Positions 25,413 through 38,530 are shown, counted from the stretch's first letter. The stretch is DNA of 64,000 nt from Limnochorda sp. LNt (GCF_035593265.1 NZ_CP141614.1:186001-250000); one strand, 5' to 3'. Program-made: numbers and translations. The notes: generated by a model not told the origin, from the sequence alone.

Positions 25413-28406
25413 ATGGGCACTTCTGGCCACGGGTACCCTGGCCTGGGGGCGCTGGCAGGGCGTCCCGGGTGGCGATGGCTGCTGGCGGCCCTCCTGGCCA
25501 TGGCGTTGACGGCGGGCGCCGCGCCCGCCGGAGCGGCCGGGTCCCGCTGGCTCACCCTCTCGACGCCGCGGGTGCGCATCCACTTCCGTCCAGGCTACGA
25601 GGTGGCGGCCATCGAGGCGGCCAGGGCGGCCGAGGCGACCCTCGACGCGATGGCGGACCGCCTCGGTCACGCGCCCCGGGACCCCGTCCACGTCACCCTG
25701 ATGGACGTGACGGACCTGTCCAACGGTTTCACCGACGTCTCCTACTACAACCGGATCGTCATCTACCCGGCCTTCCCGGTGGGCCTGGGCTACTCCACGG
25801 GCCTGAGCCCGCGCATGCGGGACTGGCTCGAGCTGGTGGTCACCCACGAGGTCGTCCATGCCGTGCACCTCGACATGGCGGAGGGGCCGGCCCGGGGCAT
25901 GCGGCAGATCTTCGGCCACGTGCCGCGCTTCGCCACGCCCAACCTCTTCCAGCCGATGGCCTTCATCGAGGGGCTGGCCACCTTCGAGGAGACGCAGCTG
26001 GTCGAGGGGGGGCGGGGCGAGGACCCGCTCTACGACATGTTCTTGCGGGCGGCTGTGCTCGAGTCGGCCCTGCCCGATATCGACCGGGCCTTGGGCCTCT
26101 ACGACCTCGGCCACTTCCAGCCCGGGGCCCACGTGTACCTGTACGGCTACACGTGGTTCGCCCTGGTGGCGGACCGCTACGGGGAGCAGGGCATCCGTGA
26201 CCTGCAGAAGCGCTTCGCCGCAGTCTCGGGCCTGACCATGCCCGGCGAGGTGGTGCGCCGGGTCCTCGGGCAGGAGCTCGAGAGCCTGTGGCGCGAGATG
26301 CGCCAGGAGCTGGAGCGGCACTACCAGGACGAGATCGCCACCATCCGGGCCGCGGGCGAGACGGAGCCGACCCTGGTGGAGGCGGCCGCCCGATCGGGGG
26401 CCTGGGTCGCCGTGTCGCCGCGCCTCTCGCCCGACGGACGCCTGCTGGCCTATGCGGCTTCCGGGCCGTACGTCGAGGACGTGCGACTGGTGGACCTCGA
26501 TACGGGGCGTGACCGGCAGCTGGCCCTGGGCCTGGTCACGGCGCCGGGCGGGCTCGACTGGAGCCGCGATGGCCGCTACGTGATCTACGCGGCGGCGGAC
26601 GAGGTCGAGGGCCGGGTCTACTCGGATCTCTACCAGGTCGAGGTGGCCACCGGCCGCGTGCAGCGGCTCACGCACGGGCGGAGGGCCTACGCCCCTGCCA
26701 CGGGCCCGGGAGGCCTCGTGGCGTACGCCGCCCGCGACGGGCTGACGACCCGGGTCGTGGTGCGGGATCCGACCGGTGCGGAGCGGGTCCTGTGGGAGCC
26801 GCCGCAGGGCTGGCAGCTGCTCAGCCTGGCCTGGAGCCCGCAAGGAGATCGGCTGGCGCTCGCCGTCTGGAAGCCAGGGGGTGGCTCCGACCTGCTGGTG
26901 CTCTGGCTCAGCTCGTCGCCGAGCCCCCGCGATCCGGCGGCCGGCCCCGGGGTGGCGGTGAGCCGGGTGCAGCCGGTGACCGATGACCCCTTCGTGGACG
27001 ACCGGCCGAGCTGGAGCCCCGACGGGCGGCACCTGCTCTTCCACTCGGACCGAGACGGCGTGTACAATCTCTACGCGATCGACCCCGCGTCGGGGGAGAC
27101 GTGGCGGCTCACCAACGTGGTGACCGGGGCCTTCGACCCGGTCATGGCACCCGATGGGCAAAGCGTCTTCTTCTCCTGGTTTTGGGCTCACGGCTACCGG
27201 ATCGCCCGGCTGGATGCCTCCGCTCTGCGATGGGAGGCGGTCCAACGCCCCCGGGCTCCGGCGCCGGATGCGGCGTGGACCCCCGAGCCCAAGGACGCGG
27301 CGGCGCCCGCCGTCGACTCGCTCCCGGCGTCGTGGCGCATCGGGCCGTACACCCCCTTCGAGTCGCTGCGCCCCACCTACTGGGAGCCCCTCATCGGGGA
27401 GAGGTGGCCGGGGCCATTCCTGGGGGCGGCCACCGGGGGGCTCGACGCGGTGGGCGAGCGTGCGTACGCCCTGGCCGGCGCGGTGGGTCTGGCGACGGGG
27501 GCGCCGCTGCTCTACGCGGGCTACGCCCGGCTGCTCGGCGACGGCCGGGGTCCCGTGCTGACCCTCGAGACGTCGGTGACGCCCAAGGTCCACGCGTCGT
27601 CTCCCACGGGCGCCCAGCCGGGGGACCCCTACGACGAGGTGGCCGCCGTGGCCGCCGATCTACGCTGGCAGCGAGGGGGCTTCGGGGGCGGCTGGCAGGC
27701 GTCGGTCGGCGCCGTGCGCTCGTGGATCCGTGAGGCCTCCTCGGGAGAGCCCTGGGCCCAGAGCGGGCGCGAGACCCGGCTGGTGGCCGGCTGGCTGGGC
27801 TACCGGCAGGGCGGCGAGCACCGCTGGGCGAGCGTGCGGCAATGGTCGCTCCAGGGCGAGACCGTGCTCGAGGCAGCCGACCCCGTCGACCCGCTGGCCG
27901 CGTCGGCGCTGGTGGCGGGCTGGGGGTACGTCCGCCAGCGGATCGACGGGACATCCTTCGAGGTGCGGCTGGCAGCCGGCGTGGGCGGGAGGCAGCTCCT
28001 CCCGCCGGGCGGCGGCGAATCGGGGCCCTTCGCCGTCCGGGCGTACGACTCGGGCATCTTCTCGGCTGACGCGGTGGCCGTGGGGTTGTCGGCCGAGCGG
28101 GCCTGGCGCCTCGCCGACTTCCGCTTCGGCCTGGGCGACGCCCCGACGTTCTTCGACGACCTGGGCCTGGCCCTCTTCACCGAGGCGGCGGCGGGCTGGG
28201 ACCGCGCCGATCCAAGTCGGCCGCCGGGCGCGCACCTGGCGCTGGAGCCTTCTCCGGGCTCACCCGCCCTGGGAGCGGGAGCCGAGGTGAGGCTGCGGCT
28301 CAGCCTCGACTACGGCCGGGTGGGCCTGGTGGTGCGGCTGGGATTGGCCCAGGGCTTCGCGCCGGAGCCCGAGACGCGTTGGTACCTGCGGTTGGAGGCA
28401 CGCTAA
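25413..28406 (+). CDS. secreted gluzincin (peptidase MA-like)/beta-propeller/putative outer-membrane barrel protein
   Basis: 997 aa. The signal peptide is residues ~20-43. A peptidase-MA-like domain (~45-320) has HEVVH at 145-149 and the third ligand candidate Glu186 in EGLATFEE (gluzincin pattern). A TolB/PD40-type beta-propeller (~330-640) has repeats such as SPRLSPDGRLLAYAASG, LAWSPQGDRLALAV and PSWSPDGRHLLFHSDRDG. The last ~330 residues are alternating amphipathic strands with no long hydrophobic helices and end in an aromatic-rich strand (RWYLRLEAR), like BamA/TamA-type barrels fused to PD40 domains in diderms. The ATG at 25413 lacks a clear SD. A surface protease or receptor role is inferred. 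Confidence 0.78.
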   Translation: MGTSGHGYPGLGALAGRPGWRWLLAALLAMALTAGAAPAGAAGSRWLTLSTPRVRIHFRPGYEVAAIEAARAAEATLDAMADRLGHAPRDPVHVTLMDVTDLSNGFTDVSYYNRIVIYPAFPVGLGYSTGLSPRMRDWLELVVTHEVVHAVHLDMAEGPARGMRQIFGHVPRFATPNLFQPMAFIEGLATFEETQLVEGGRGEDPLYDMFLRAAVLESALPDIDRALGLYDLGHFQPGAHVYLYGYTWFALVADRYGEQGIRDLQKRFAAVSGLTMPGEVVRRVLGQELESLWREMRQELERHYQDEIATIRAAGETEPTLVEAAARSGAWVAVSPRLSPDGRLLAYAASGPYVEDVRLVDLDTGRDRQLALGLVTAPGGLDWSRDGRYVIYAAADEVEGRVYSDLYQVEVATGRVQRLTHGRRAYAPATGPGGLVAYAARDGLTTRVVVRDPTGAERVLWEPPQGWQLLSLAWSPQGDRLALAVWKPGGGSDLLVLWLSSSPSPRDPAAGPGVAVSRVQPVTDDPFVDDRPSWSPDGRHLLFHSDRDGVYNLYAIDPASGETWRLTNVVTGAFDPVMAPDGQSVFFSWFWAHGYRIARLDASALRWEAVQRPRAPAPDAAWTPEPKDAAAPAVDSLPASWRIGPYTPFESLRPTYWEPLIGERWPGPFLGAATGGLDAVGERAYALAGAVGLATGAPLLYAGYARLLGDGRGPVLTLETSVTPKVHASSPTGAQPGDPYDEVAAVAADLRWQRGGFGGGWQASVGAVRSWIREASSGEPWAQSGRETRLVAGWLGYRQGGEHRWASVRQWSLQGETVLEAADPVDPLAASALVAGWGYVRQRIDGTSFEVRLAAGVGGRQLLPPGGGESGPFAVRAYDSGIFSADAVAVGLSAERAWRLADFRFGLGDAPTFFDDLGLALFTEAAAGWDRADPSRPPGAHLALEPSPGSPALGAGAEVRLRLSLDYGRVGLVVRLGLAQGFAPEPETRWYLRLEAR

Positions 28407-28428
28407 CATAGCGGCGGGAGGTAATCCG

Positions 28429-29088
28429 ATGCGGGTGATCCGCCGCTGGTTCATCGCCGGGCTCGTCGTGCTCCTGCCCGTCATCGTCACCATCTGGGCG
28501 CTGGCCTTCGGCTTCAACTTGCTCGACGGATTGTGGCGCAGCCTCCTCCCCCACCTGATCGGCCGGTACGTGCCGGGGGTGGGAGCGCTGCTGACCGTCA
28601 CCCTGACCGTGGCGGTGGGGGCCGTCGCCACCAACGTCATCGGGCGGCGGCTCATCGGCTGGGGCGAGAGCCTCCTGGAGCGCATCCCGGTCGTGCGTAG
28701 CGTCTACTCCACCGCCAAGCAGATCGTCGACGTCCTGGCGGGCGGGCAGAAGGCCGCCTTCCAGCGGGTGGTGCTGGTGGAGTATCCGCGGCGGGGACTC
28801 TACACCGTCGGGTTCGTCACGTCCACCGACGCGCCGGCGGCCGCGACGGAGGCGGTCGGCGAGGAGCTGTGGTCCGTCTTCGTGCCCACGTCGCCCAATC
28901 CCACCAGCGGGTGGGTGGTGATGCTGCCCAGGAGCCAGTGCAGGGTGCTCCACGTCACCGTCGACGAGGCATTTCGCTACATCATCTCGGGGGGCGTCCT
29001 GACCAACTCGACGCCGCGCCGCCCTGGCGGCCCGCCGAGCCCCAACCGTGCAGAGCCCGTCACAGGCCAAACCACTGGTAATAGTTGA
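28429..29088 (+). CDS. DUF502 family membrane protein
   Basis: 219 aa. It has two TM helices (residues ~7-30 and ~50-73), the family motif RLIGWGESLLERIPVVRSVYSTAKQ cut by a short linker, then a beta-rich cytosolic domain (FQRVVLVEYPRRGLYTVGFVT, FVPTSPNPTSGWVV, MSxEEA-like VDEAFRYIISGG). Function unknown. The ATG at 28429 has GGGAGGT 7 nt upstream. Probably co-transcribed with the preceding barrel protein (22-nt gap). Its 3' end overlaps antisense ccdA by 29 nt. Confidence 0.9.
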   Translation: MRVIRRWFIAGLVVLLPVIVTIWALAFGFNLLDGLWRSLLPHLIGRYVPGVGALLTVTLTVAVGAVATNVIGRRLIGWGESLLERIPVVRSVYSTAKQIVDVLAGGQKAAFQRVVLVEYPRRGLYTVGFVTSTDAPAAATEAVGEELWSVFVPTSPNPTSGWVVMLPRSQCRVLHVTVDEAFRYIISGGVLTNSTPRRPGGPPSPNRAEPVTGQTTGNS

Positions 29089-29851
29089 GGTAGCCGGGCA
29101 GGCGCAGGAAGAAGTTGGTGTAAAGCGCCACCCCGATCAGGATGAGCAGCACGCCGCTGGCGCGCTCGACCCAGGGGCCCCACCACCCGAGCCACCGCGC
29201 GACGGCCGGCGAGCCGCGCTGCATGACGGCGGCCAGCAGGAGGAAGGGCACGGCCATGCCGGCCGAGTAGAGCGCCAAGAGCCCCATGCCGACCCCTACG
29301 GTCTGGGCGGTGCCGGCCATCACGAGGATGGAGGCCAGCACCGGGCCCACGCAGGGCGACCAGCCGGCAGCGAAGGCCATGCCCACCACGAAGGCCCCCC
29401 ACGGGCCACGGATGAGGCGCCGCAGGGCGCCTGCCAGCCCTCCCTCGGACGAGGCCGGTGGCGCCTCCGCACCCGGCCCGGAGGGCAGGCGGTGCATCAG
29501 GCGTCGCTCCACGTCCAGGAAGCCCAGCCGCAACAGCCCCAGCTGGTGAAGGCCCAGGAGCACCACCAGCACCCCCGCCAGCTGGCGCAGGATGACCCGA
29601 TTGGCCCAGAGATGGCGTCCCAGGGCGGTGGCCGAGGCCCCCAGCAGGACGAAGATGGTGGAGAAGCCCAGCACGAAGAGCACGCTGCGCACGATGAGGT
29701 ACCACCGGCCCGAGCCCGACAGGGCGGAGCTCGACAGGTAGCCCACGTACGCCGGCATCAGCGCCAGCACACACGGAGAGAGGAGCGAGACCAGGCCCGC
29801 CGAGAAGGCCAGCGCCCCGGAGGCCGGACTCAGATCAGTCAACGCCGACAC
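29060..29851 (-). CDS. ccdA: CcdA/DsbD-type thiol-disulfide membrane transporter
   Basis: 263 aa with about six TM helices. It carries the two conserved Cys-Pro or Pro-Cys signatures, SLLSPCVLALMPAY in TM1 and GWSPCVGPVLASI in TM4, which pass electrons from cytosolic thioredoxin across the membrane. The start overlaps the tlpA 3' end by 17 nt, so the two form a unit. They should keep extracytoplasmic thiols reduced, for cytochrome c maturation or sporulation. No cytochrome c genes are in the window, so which process it serves is open. Confidence 0.92.
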   Translation of the reverse strand: MSALTDLSPASGALAFSAGLVSLLSPCVLALMPAYVGYLSSSALSGSGRWYLIVRSVLFVLGFSTIFVLLGASATALGRHLWANRVILRQLAGVLVVLLGLHQLGLLRLGFLDVERRLMHRLPSGPGAEAPPASSEGGLAGALRRLIRGPWGAFVVGMAFAAGWSPCVGPVLASILVMAGTAQTVGVGMGLLALYSAGMAVPFLLLAAVMQRGSPAVARWLGWWGPWVERASGVLLILIGVALYTNFFLRLPGYLNYYQWFGL

Positions 29852-30470
29852 CTGCCTGTCGAGCGAACGCCCGGATCTGGTCGGCGGTCATGGCGCCCAT
29901 GAAGGAGCCCCGCACGATGCCCTGCGCGTCGATGAAGTACGAGGTGGGGATGGCGAAGACCCGGTACTGGTCCGTCACGCTCATGGCGGTGTCGGCCATG
30001 AAGCGCCAGGAGTAGGAGTGCTCCGCCAGGAACGCCCGTACCTGCTCGGGGGATTCGCCGACGGCGATCCCCAGCACCTCCACCTGGTCGCGGTGGGCCG
30101 TGTAGAAGGCCTCGATCTGGGGCATCTCCTCCCGGCATGGCGGGCACCACGTAGCCCAGAAGTTGATGAGCACCGCCTTGCCCCGCAGATCCGAGAGCCT
30201 CACGGCCCGGCCCTCGAGGTCGGTCAGGGTGAAGTCGGGCGCCTGCCTGCCGATCTCGGGCAGGCCGACGGGCGCGGCGGAGGTGGTCAGGCTCGCCCCG
30301 GGCCCTTCTGATACAATGGCTTCGGGCGATGCCGCGCCGCCAGGGCCGCCCAACGGGCGGCTGGGGCCCCTGCCGGGGCCGACGTACCACACCGCGGCGG
30401 CGGAGCCCAGCACGAGCACGCCGGAGATCACGAGAGGGACGAGACGGGCCGTCAACACGGGCGACCGCAT
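29835..30470 (-). CDS. TlpA/ResA-like membrane-anchored thioredoxin
   Basis: 211 aa. It has an N-terminal signal anchor (residues ~8-29), a disordered linker (~31-70) and a TlpA-like domain with active site WATWCPPC (Cys109, Cys112) and the cis-Pro loop AIPTSYFID. GESPEQVRAFL corresponds to the insert of ResA-type proteins. It reduces extracytoplasmic disulfides with electrons from CcdA encoded just downstream. The ATG at 30470 was preferred to a GTG at 30488 because AAAGGTGGGG is too close to the latter. Confidence 0.9.
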   Translation of the reverse strand: MRSPVLTARLVPLVISGVLVLGSAAAVWYVGPGRGPSRPLGGPGGAASPEAIVSEGPGASLTTSAAPVGLPEIGRQAPDFTLTDLEGRAVRLSDLRGKAVLINFWATWCPPCREEMPQIEAFYTAHRDQVEVLGIAVGESPEQVRAFLAEHSYSWRFMADTAMSVTDQYRVFAIPTSYFIDAQGIVRGSFMGAMTADQIRAFARQAGVGVD

Positions 30471-30568
30471 GCGGAGCCCATACCCCACCTTTCAGGGGCA
30501 TTTTAGCCTACGGCCTTTCGCCGGGCAAATAGGCAGGGTAGTGCTGGTACGGGCAGGGGTAATACCAC

Positions 30569-31351
30569 ATGATCATCGTCGGGACCTCGGGTTATGCCTA
30601 TGACGACTGGAAGGGTCCCTTCTACCCGCGGGATCTCAAGCCGGGCGACTACCTGGCCTACTACGCGCGCTTCTTCCGATTCACCGAGCTCAACGTGACG
30701 TACTACCGCAGTCCGTCGCCCTTCATGCTCGCGCGCGTGGCCGACAAGACCCCCGACGGCTTCGAGTTCGCGGTCAAGGCTTTCTCCGCCCTGACGCACG
30801 AGCGGGGGGACCCGGAGGAGGCGCGGCGCTTCCGCGCTGCCCTGGCACCCCTCGAGGAGCGCCGCAAGCTGGCGTGCGTGCTGCTGCAGTTTCCCAACAG
30901 CTTCCGTCCGGGGCCGCAGTCCTCCGACTACCTGCGCCGGCTGCGCGAGGTGCTGGCGGACGTCCCGGTGGCCGTGGAGTTTCGTCACCGCGGCTGGGTC
31001 GAGGGCGAGCAGGGCTTCGCGCTGCTGGAGGAGCTGGGGGCCGGCTTCGTCGCGGTGGACGAGCCCCGCATCGGCACCCTCGTGCCCCCCATCGCCCGCG
31101 CTACGGGGCCCCTGGCGTACGTGCGCTTCCACGGGCGCAACCGGGAGAAGTGGTGGCACCACCAGCAGGCCTACGAGCGCTACGACTACCTCTACTCCCC
31201 CGAGGAGCTGCAGGAGTGGGTGCCCCGCCTCGTCTCCCTGGAGGCGCAGACGGGCCGGGTCTACGTCGCCATGAACAACCACTACCAGGCCAAGTCCGTC
31301 ATCAACGCGCGGATGCTGGAGGAGCTCCTGGCGGCCGCTCCGGGCCGCTGA
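30569..31351 (+). CDS. DUF72 family protein
   Basis: 260 aa TIM-barrel-like protein with the family start IIVGTSGYAYDDWKG, a FTELNVTYYRSPSP strand, AVEFRHRGW, and the C-terminal VYVAMNNHYQAKSVINA. Members (E. coli YecE, Bacillus YunF) have no settled function. The ATG at 30569 has AGGGG 11 nt upstream. It is divergent from tlpA and convergent with the DRTGG gene. Confidence 0.92.
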   Translation: MIIVGTSGYAYDDWKGPFYPRDLKPGDYLAYYARFFRFTELNVTYYRSPSPFMLARVADKTPDGFEFAVKAFSALTHERGDPEEARRFRAALAPLEERRKLACVLLQFPNSFRPGPQSSDYLRRLREVLADVPVAVEFRHRGWVEGEQGFALLEELGAGFVAVDEPRIGTLVPPIARATGPLAYVRFHGRNREKWWHHQQAYERYDYLYSPEELQEWVPRLVSLEAQTGRVYVAMNNHYQAKSVINARMLEELLAAAPGR

Positions 31352-31373
31352 GGGGTCAGCTCCTGCTCGAGGG

Positions 31374-31390
31374 CCGGGGCGACCGGCCCC
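31374..31390. terminator. possible GC hairpin between convergent genes
   Basis: CGGGGC/GCCCCG arms with a 5-nt loop lie between DUF72 and the DRTGG gene. There is no U-run, so this is a weak call. Confidence 0.35.
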
Positions 31391-31393
31391 GTC

Positions 31394-32458
31394 TCACGAC
31401 GGGCCGGTGCCCCGCTGCAGCTGCTCCAGCAAGGCGTCGACGTCGACGTGCTTGGCCACCAGCTCCCGGGCGATGCGCAGGCCCTCGGTCTCCTCGGGCC
31501 GCAGCCGGCGGCTGAGCCGGCCCAGGGCCTCCACCGTCGAGTAGGTGTCGCCGGGTACCAGCAGGACGGGCACGCCCTTCTCCTCGGCCTGCTGGAGCAC
31601 CTCGACGTTGGGGAAGAGCCCGCCCGTCAACACGATGACGGAGGTGCTGGTCTCCAGGGCGGCCAGCGCCAGGTCGGAGCGGTCGCCACCGGTCACGACG
31701 GCCTTGCCCGTGGCCCGGCGGAAGTAGCGCAAGGCGCTCTCGAAACTCATCGCCCCGATGACGATGTCCTCGATGGGGCGATGCAGCCCGCGCTCGCCCG
31801 CCAAGAGCTCGGCGCGCAGGAACTCCTTGACCTCGGCGGCCGTCGGCGCCGTGATCTCCAGGCGCTGCGGCACCACGCCCACCACGGGGAAGCCCAGCGA
31901 CTGGAGCAGGGGCCGGTAGACGCTGAGGCTCTTCTCCCAGTTGGCCAGGGGGACGTTGTTGAAGACGTTGCCCACCACCGGCACGCCCTGGCAGCGCATG
32001 TGCTGGTTGCGGACGACCATGACGTCGAACTCCAGGTCGTCGCGCACGTGGTCCACCATGAGGGCCTGGGCGCCCAGCGACCGGGCCAGGGTGAAGGTGT
32101 CGACGCCCAGCGCTGCCCCCGCCTGGGGCGACGTGGGGCTCTCGATGAACAGCACGTCGCAGGCGGCCGCCGCCCGCTCCACCTGCTGGCGGGCCCGCTC
32201 CACGTGGCTGGGATCCGGCCGGAGCCGGGTCAGGTAGTGGGGTCCGAGGGTCAGGGCCACGCCCTCCACGGGCCCGTCGGGGATGACCGCCCGCATGAGG
32301 GCCACGTCGGGGTCGCCGCCGTCGCTGAGGACGGCCAGGTTGGCGATGGGCTTGACGTATCCGGTCTTGTAGCCGCGTTCACGTAAAGCCCCGACCAGCC
32401 CGACGCAGAGGGCGGTCTTGCCGCTGCCCGCCGATCCGGTCAACATCACCTTGTACAC
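31394..32458 (-). CDS. BioD-like P-loop/DRTGG-domain protein (phosphotransacetylase N-terminal-like)
   Basis: 354 aa. The P-loop is TGSAGSGKTAL at the N-terminus, followed by a dethiobiotin-synthetase-like ATPase domain (~1-215) and a DRTGG domain (~220-340) with IGAMSFESALRYF and TGGDRSDLALAAL. The same two-domain block forms the regulatory N-terminus of long Pta enzymes, but no phosphotransacetylase domain follows here. The GTG at 32458 has AAGGGGGG 10 nt upstream. The gene begins 16 nt after the ADP-forming CoA ligase, so a regulatory role in acyl-CoA/acetate metabolism is the reasonable inference. Confidence 0.85.
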   Translation of the reverse strand: MYKVMLTGSAGSGKTALCVGLVGALRERGYKTGYVKPIANLAVLSDGGDPDVALMRAVIPDGPVEGVALTLGPHYLTRLRPDPSHVERARQQVERAAAACDVLFIESPTSPQAGAALGVDTFTLARSLGAQALMVDHVRDDLEFDVMVVRNQHMRCQGVPVVGNVFNNVPLANWEKSLSVYRPLLQSLGFPVVGVVPQRLEITAPTAAEVKEFLRAELLAGERGLHRPIEDIVIGAMSFESALRYFRRATGKAVVTGGDRSDLALAALETSTSVIVLTGGLFPNVEVLQQAEEKGVPVLLVPGDTYSTVEALGRLSRRLRPEETEGLRIARELVAKHVDVDALLEQLQRGTGPS

Positions 32459-32474
32459 GCCTGCCGGGCCCCCC

Positions 32475-34676
32475 TTACGCAAGGGTCATCTTGACGTCGA
32501 CGGCCACGTACCCCTCGCCCGAGCGATACGCGAACAACGGGTTGACGTCGAGCTCCGCCACCTCGGGAAGGTCCAGGGCCAGCCGCGCCACCCGTGCCAG
32601 CGCCTCCTGGATGGCCGCCAGGTCCGCGGGCTCGGCGCCGCGGTAGCCCCGCAGCAGCTGGTAGACCTTGGTCTCCTGGATCATCTCCTCCACGTCGGCC
32701 TGGCTCAAGACCCGGGCCAGTCGGAAGGAGACGTCCTTGAGCAGGTTGACGTAGATGCCGCCCATCCCGAAGGCCAGCACGGGCCCGAACTGGCGGTCCC
32801 GCACCATCCCGATGATGAGCTCCTGGCCTGAGGGCATCATCCGGGAGACCTCGATGCCGTAGAAGCGGTGCTGGGGCATGAGGCTGCTGACGCGCTCCTG
32901 GATCTCGACGAAGGCCTCCCGCACCGCGTCGGCCGAGGCCAGACGCAACCGCACGCCACCGACATCGCTCTTGTGGACGATCTCGGGCGAGGCGATCTTG
33001 AGGGCCACCGGGTAGCCGATGGACTCGGCGGCCGCGACGGCCTCATCCGGTGTGCGCGCCAGCGCCGCCGGCGCCACCCGGATCCCGTAGGCGGCGGCCA
33101 CCTGCGCGGCCTCCGGCCCCAGCAGCACCCGCCGCCCCTCGGACCGGAGCCGCTCCAGCACGGCCCGAGCCTCGTCGGGGCGCACGTCGGCCAACCGGGT
33201 CGCGCTGGGCGACGGCCCGCGCTGGCGCCGCCTCGCGTAGCGGTACATCCCCGCCAGGGCCATGACGGCCTCCTCGGGGAAGGTGAAGCAGGGGATGCGG
33301 TGCGCCACGAGGAAGTCGGTCGCCTCCCGCACCAGCTCGCCGCCGATCATGCTGACCATGATGGGCTTGCCGGGGGCCATCTCCCTGGCGGCCAGCACGT
33401 GGCGCGCCACCTCCGGCGGGCGGGTGGGCACCTGGGGGGTCAGCAGCACCAGGATGGCGTCCACGCCAGGGTCGCGCGCGACGGCCTCGAGGGCCACGCG
33501 GTAGCGCTCGGGGGGCGCGTCGCCCACCACGTCGACGGGGTTGTAAACGGCGCACTCCGGCGGGAGCTGCTCCCGCAGGGCCTTGACCGTCTCGGGGGCG
33601 AGCCGGGCCGTGGCGAGCCCCATGCGCTCCACCGCGTCGGTGGCGATGATCCCGGGGCCTCCAGCGTTGGTCACGATGGCCACCCGGGGCCCCGCCGGGA
33701 GCGGCTGGTTGGCGAAGGCCGTCGCGAGGCTGAAGAGCTCGGTCAACGACTGGACCCGGATGACGCCGGTCTGGTTGAACGCGCACTGGTACGCCCGGTC
33801 GTCCCCGGCCAGGGCGCCGGTGTGGGAGGAGGCCGCACGGCCGCCGGCCTCGCTGGTGCCCGACTTGAGGATCAGCACGGGACGTCGCTGGGTGGCCTCG
33901 CCGACCACGTCGAGGAAGCGAGCGCCGTCCTTGACGTCCTCGAGGTAGGCGCAGACGACGTTGGTGTGGGGGTCCGAGGCGGCGTCGAGGATCAGGTCCA
34001 CCTCGGTCAGCCCGGCCTTGTTGCCCAGGCTGATGAAGCGGGAGAAGCCGATGTTTTGCTGGTGGCTCCAGTCCAGGATGGCCGAGCCCAGGGCCCCGCT
34101 CTGGCTGATGAAGGCGATGCTCCCCCGTACGGGCTGGGCCGAGGCGAAGGTGGCGTTGAGCGGCGTGTGGGTGTCGATGACACCCAGGCAGTTGGGGCCC
34201 ACCAGCCCCATGCCGTAGCGCCGGCAGACCTCCACCAGGGCGGCCTCCCGGCGGGCGCCGTCAGGTCCCACCTCCTTGAAGCCGGCGCTGATGACCACCA
34301 GATGGGCCACGCCGTGGCGGCCGCACGCCTCGGCCACCGGGACCACGGCCTCGGCCGGCACGACGATGACCGCGAGGTCGACCGCGGGCGCCTGCTCGAT
34401 GGATGGGTAGCAGGTGAGGCCCAGGATGGTCTCGGCCTTGGGGTTGATGGGGTAGATGTGGCCCGAGTAGCCCGAGTCGATGATGTTGCGCAGGATCTGA
34501 TGGCCCAGCTTGTCCGGGTTGGCCGAGGCCCCGACGACGGCGATGCTGCGAGGGCGGTAGAGCCGGGCCAGGTCAGGAGCGGGAGGCGTGCCGTTGGGGG
34601 TAGAACTCTCCTGCCGGTCGGCGGCGGGCGTCACCGTCCGATGGCCATGCTCGCGAGCGAGGTCGTCTGCGCCCAT
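32475..34676 (-). CDS. acd: ADP-forming acetate/acyl-CoA synthetase (fused alpha-beta)
   Basis: 733 aa. Order: CoA-binding domain (~30-165; RSIAVVGASANPDKLGHQI), succinyl-CoA-ligase-like domains (~170-460; FISQSGALGSAI, active His in SSHTGALAGDD), and a C-terminal ATP-grasp domain (~500-733; YGIRVAPAALARTPDEAV, PVALKIASPEIVHKSDVGGV, ELIIGMVRDRQFGPV, LDVNPLF). It conserves energy by acyl-CoA + ADP + Pi to acid + ATP + CoA, or the reverse. The ATG at 34676 has GGAAGGGA 9 nt upstream. The substrate (acetyl, propionyl or aryl) cannot be read from the sequence. Confidence 0.92.
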   Translation of the reverse strand: MGADDLAREHGHRTVTPAADRQESSTPNGTPPAPDLARLYRPRSIAVVGASANPDKLGHQILRNIIDSGYSGHIYPINPKAETILGLTCYPSIEQAPAVDLAVIVVPAEAVVPVAEACGRHGVAHLVVISAGFKEVGPDGARREAALVEVCRRYGMGLVGPNCLGVIDTHTPLNATFASAQPVRGSIAFISQSGALGSAILDWSHQQNIGFSRFISLGNKAGLTEVDLILDAASDPHTNVVCAYLEDVKDGARFLDVVGEATQRRPVLILKSGTSEAGGRAASSHTGALAGDDRAYQCAFNQTGVIRVQSLTELFSLATAFANQPLPAGPRVAIVTNAGGPGIIATDAVERMGLATARLAPETVKALREQLPPECAVYNPVDVVGDAPPERYRVALEAVARDPGVDAILVLLTPQVPTRPPEVARHVLAAREMAPGKPIMVSMIGGELVREATDFLVAHRIPCFTFPEEAVMALAGMYRYARRRQRGPSPSATRLADVRPDEARAVLERLRSEGRRVLLGPEAAQVAAAYGIRVAPAALARTPDEAVAAAESIGYPVALKIASPEIVHKSDVGGVRLRLASADAVREAFVEIQERVSSLMPQHRFYGIEVSRMMPSGQELIIGMVRDRQFGPVLAFGMGGIYVNLLKDVSFRLARVLSQADVEEMIQETKVYQLLRGYRGAEPADLAAIQEALARVARLALDLPEVAELDVNPLFAYRSGEGYVAVDVKMTLA

Positions 34677-34804
34677 CGTCAATTGTCCCTTCCGTCACAA
34701 ACTTCCCGGGCGCCATGATACCTCCTGGGACCCCGTTCCGAAAGGGATGTTTGCCCTCTCGTGCGAACTTCGGTGGGCAAGACCGACCTCCTGGGGATGT
34801 GACC

Positions 34805-38417
<3,613 letters not shown>

Positions 38418-38530
38418 GGCGGCCGGCGGCGGCCGCCTGTCCCGACCTGGTGGATGCTTCCTCTCCCGACCGCCTCGGGCGCGCCCCGCCGGGGGGCACG
38501 CTAAGGGGTGGTCGGGGGGCGACTGACGAC

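Noticed and set aside
30310-30315. TACAAT on the plus strand inside antisense tlpA
   Set aside because: No -35, and 250 nt from the next plus-strand gene. It fits a coding coincidence.
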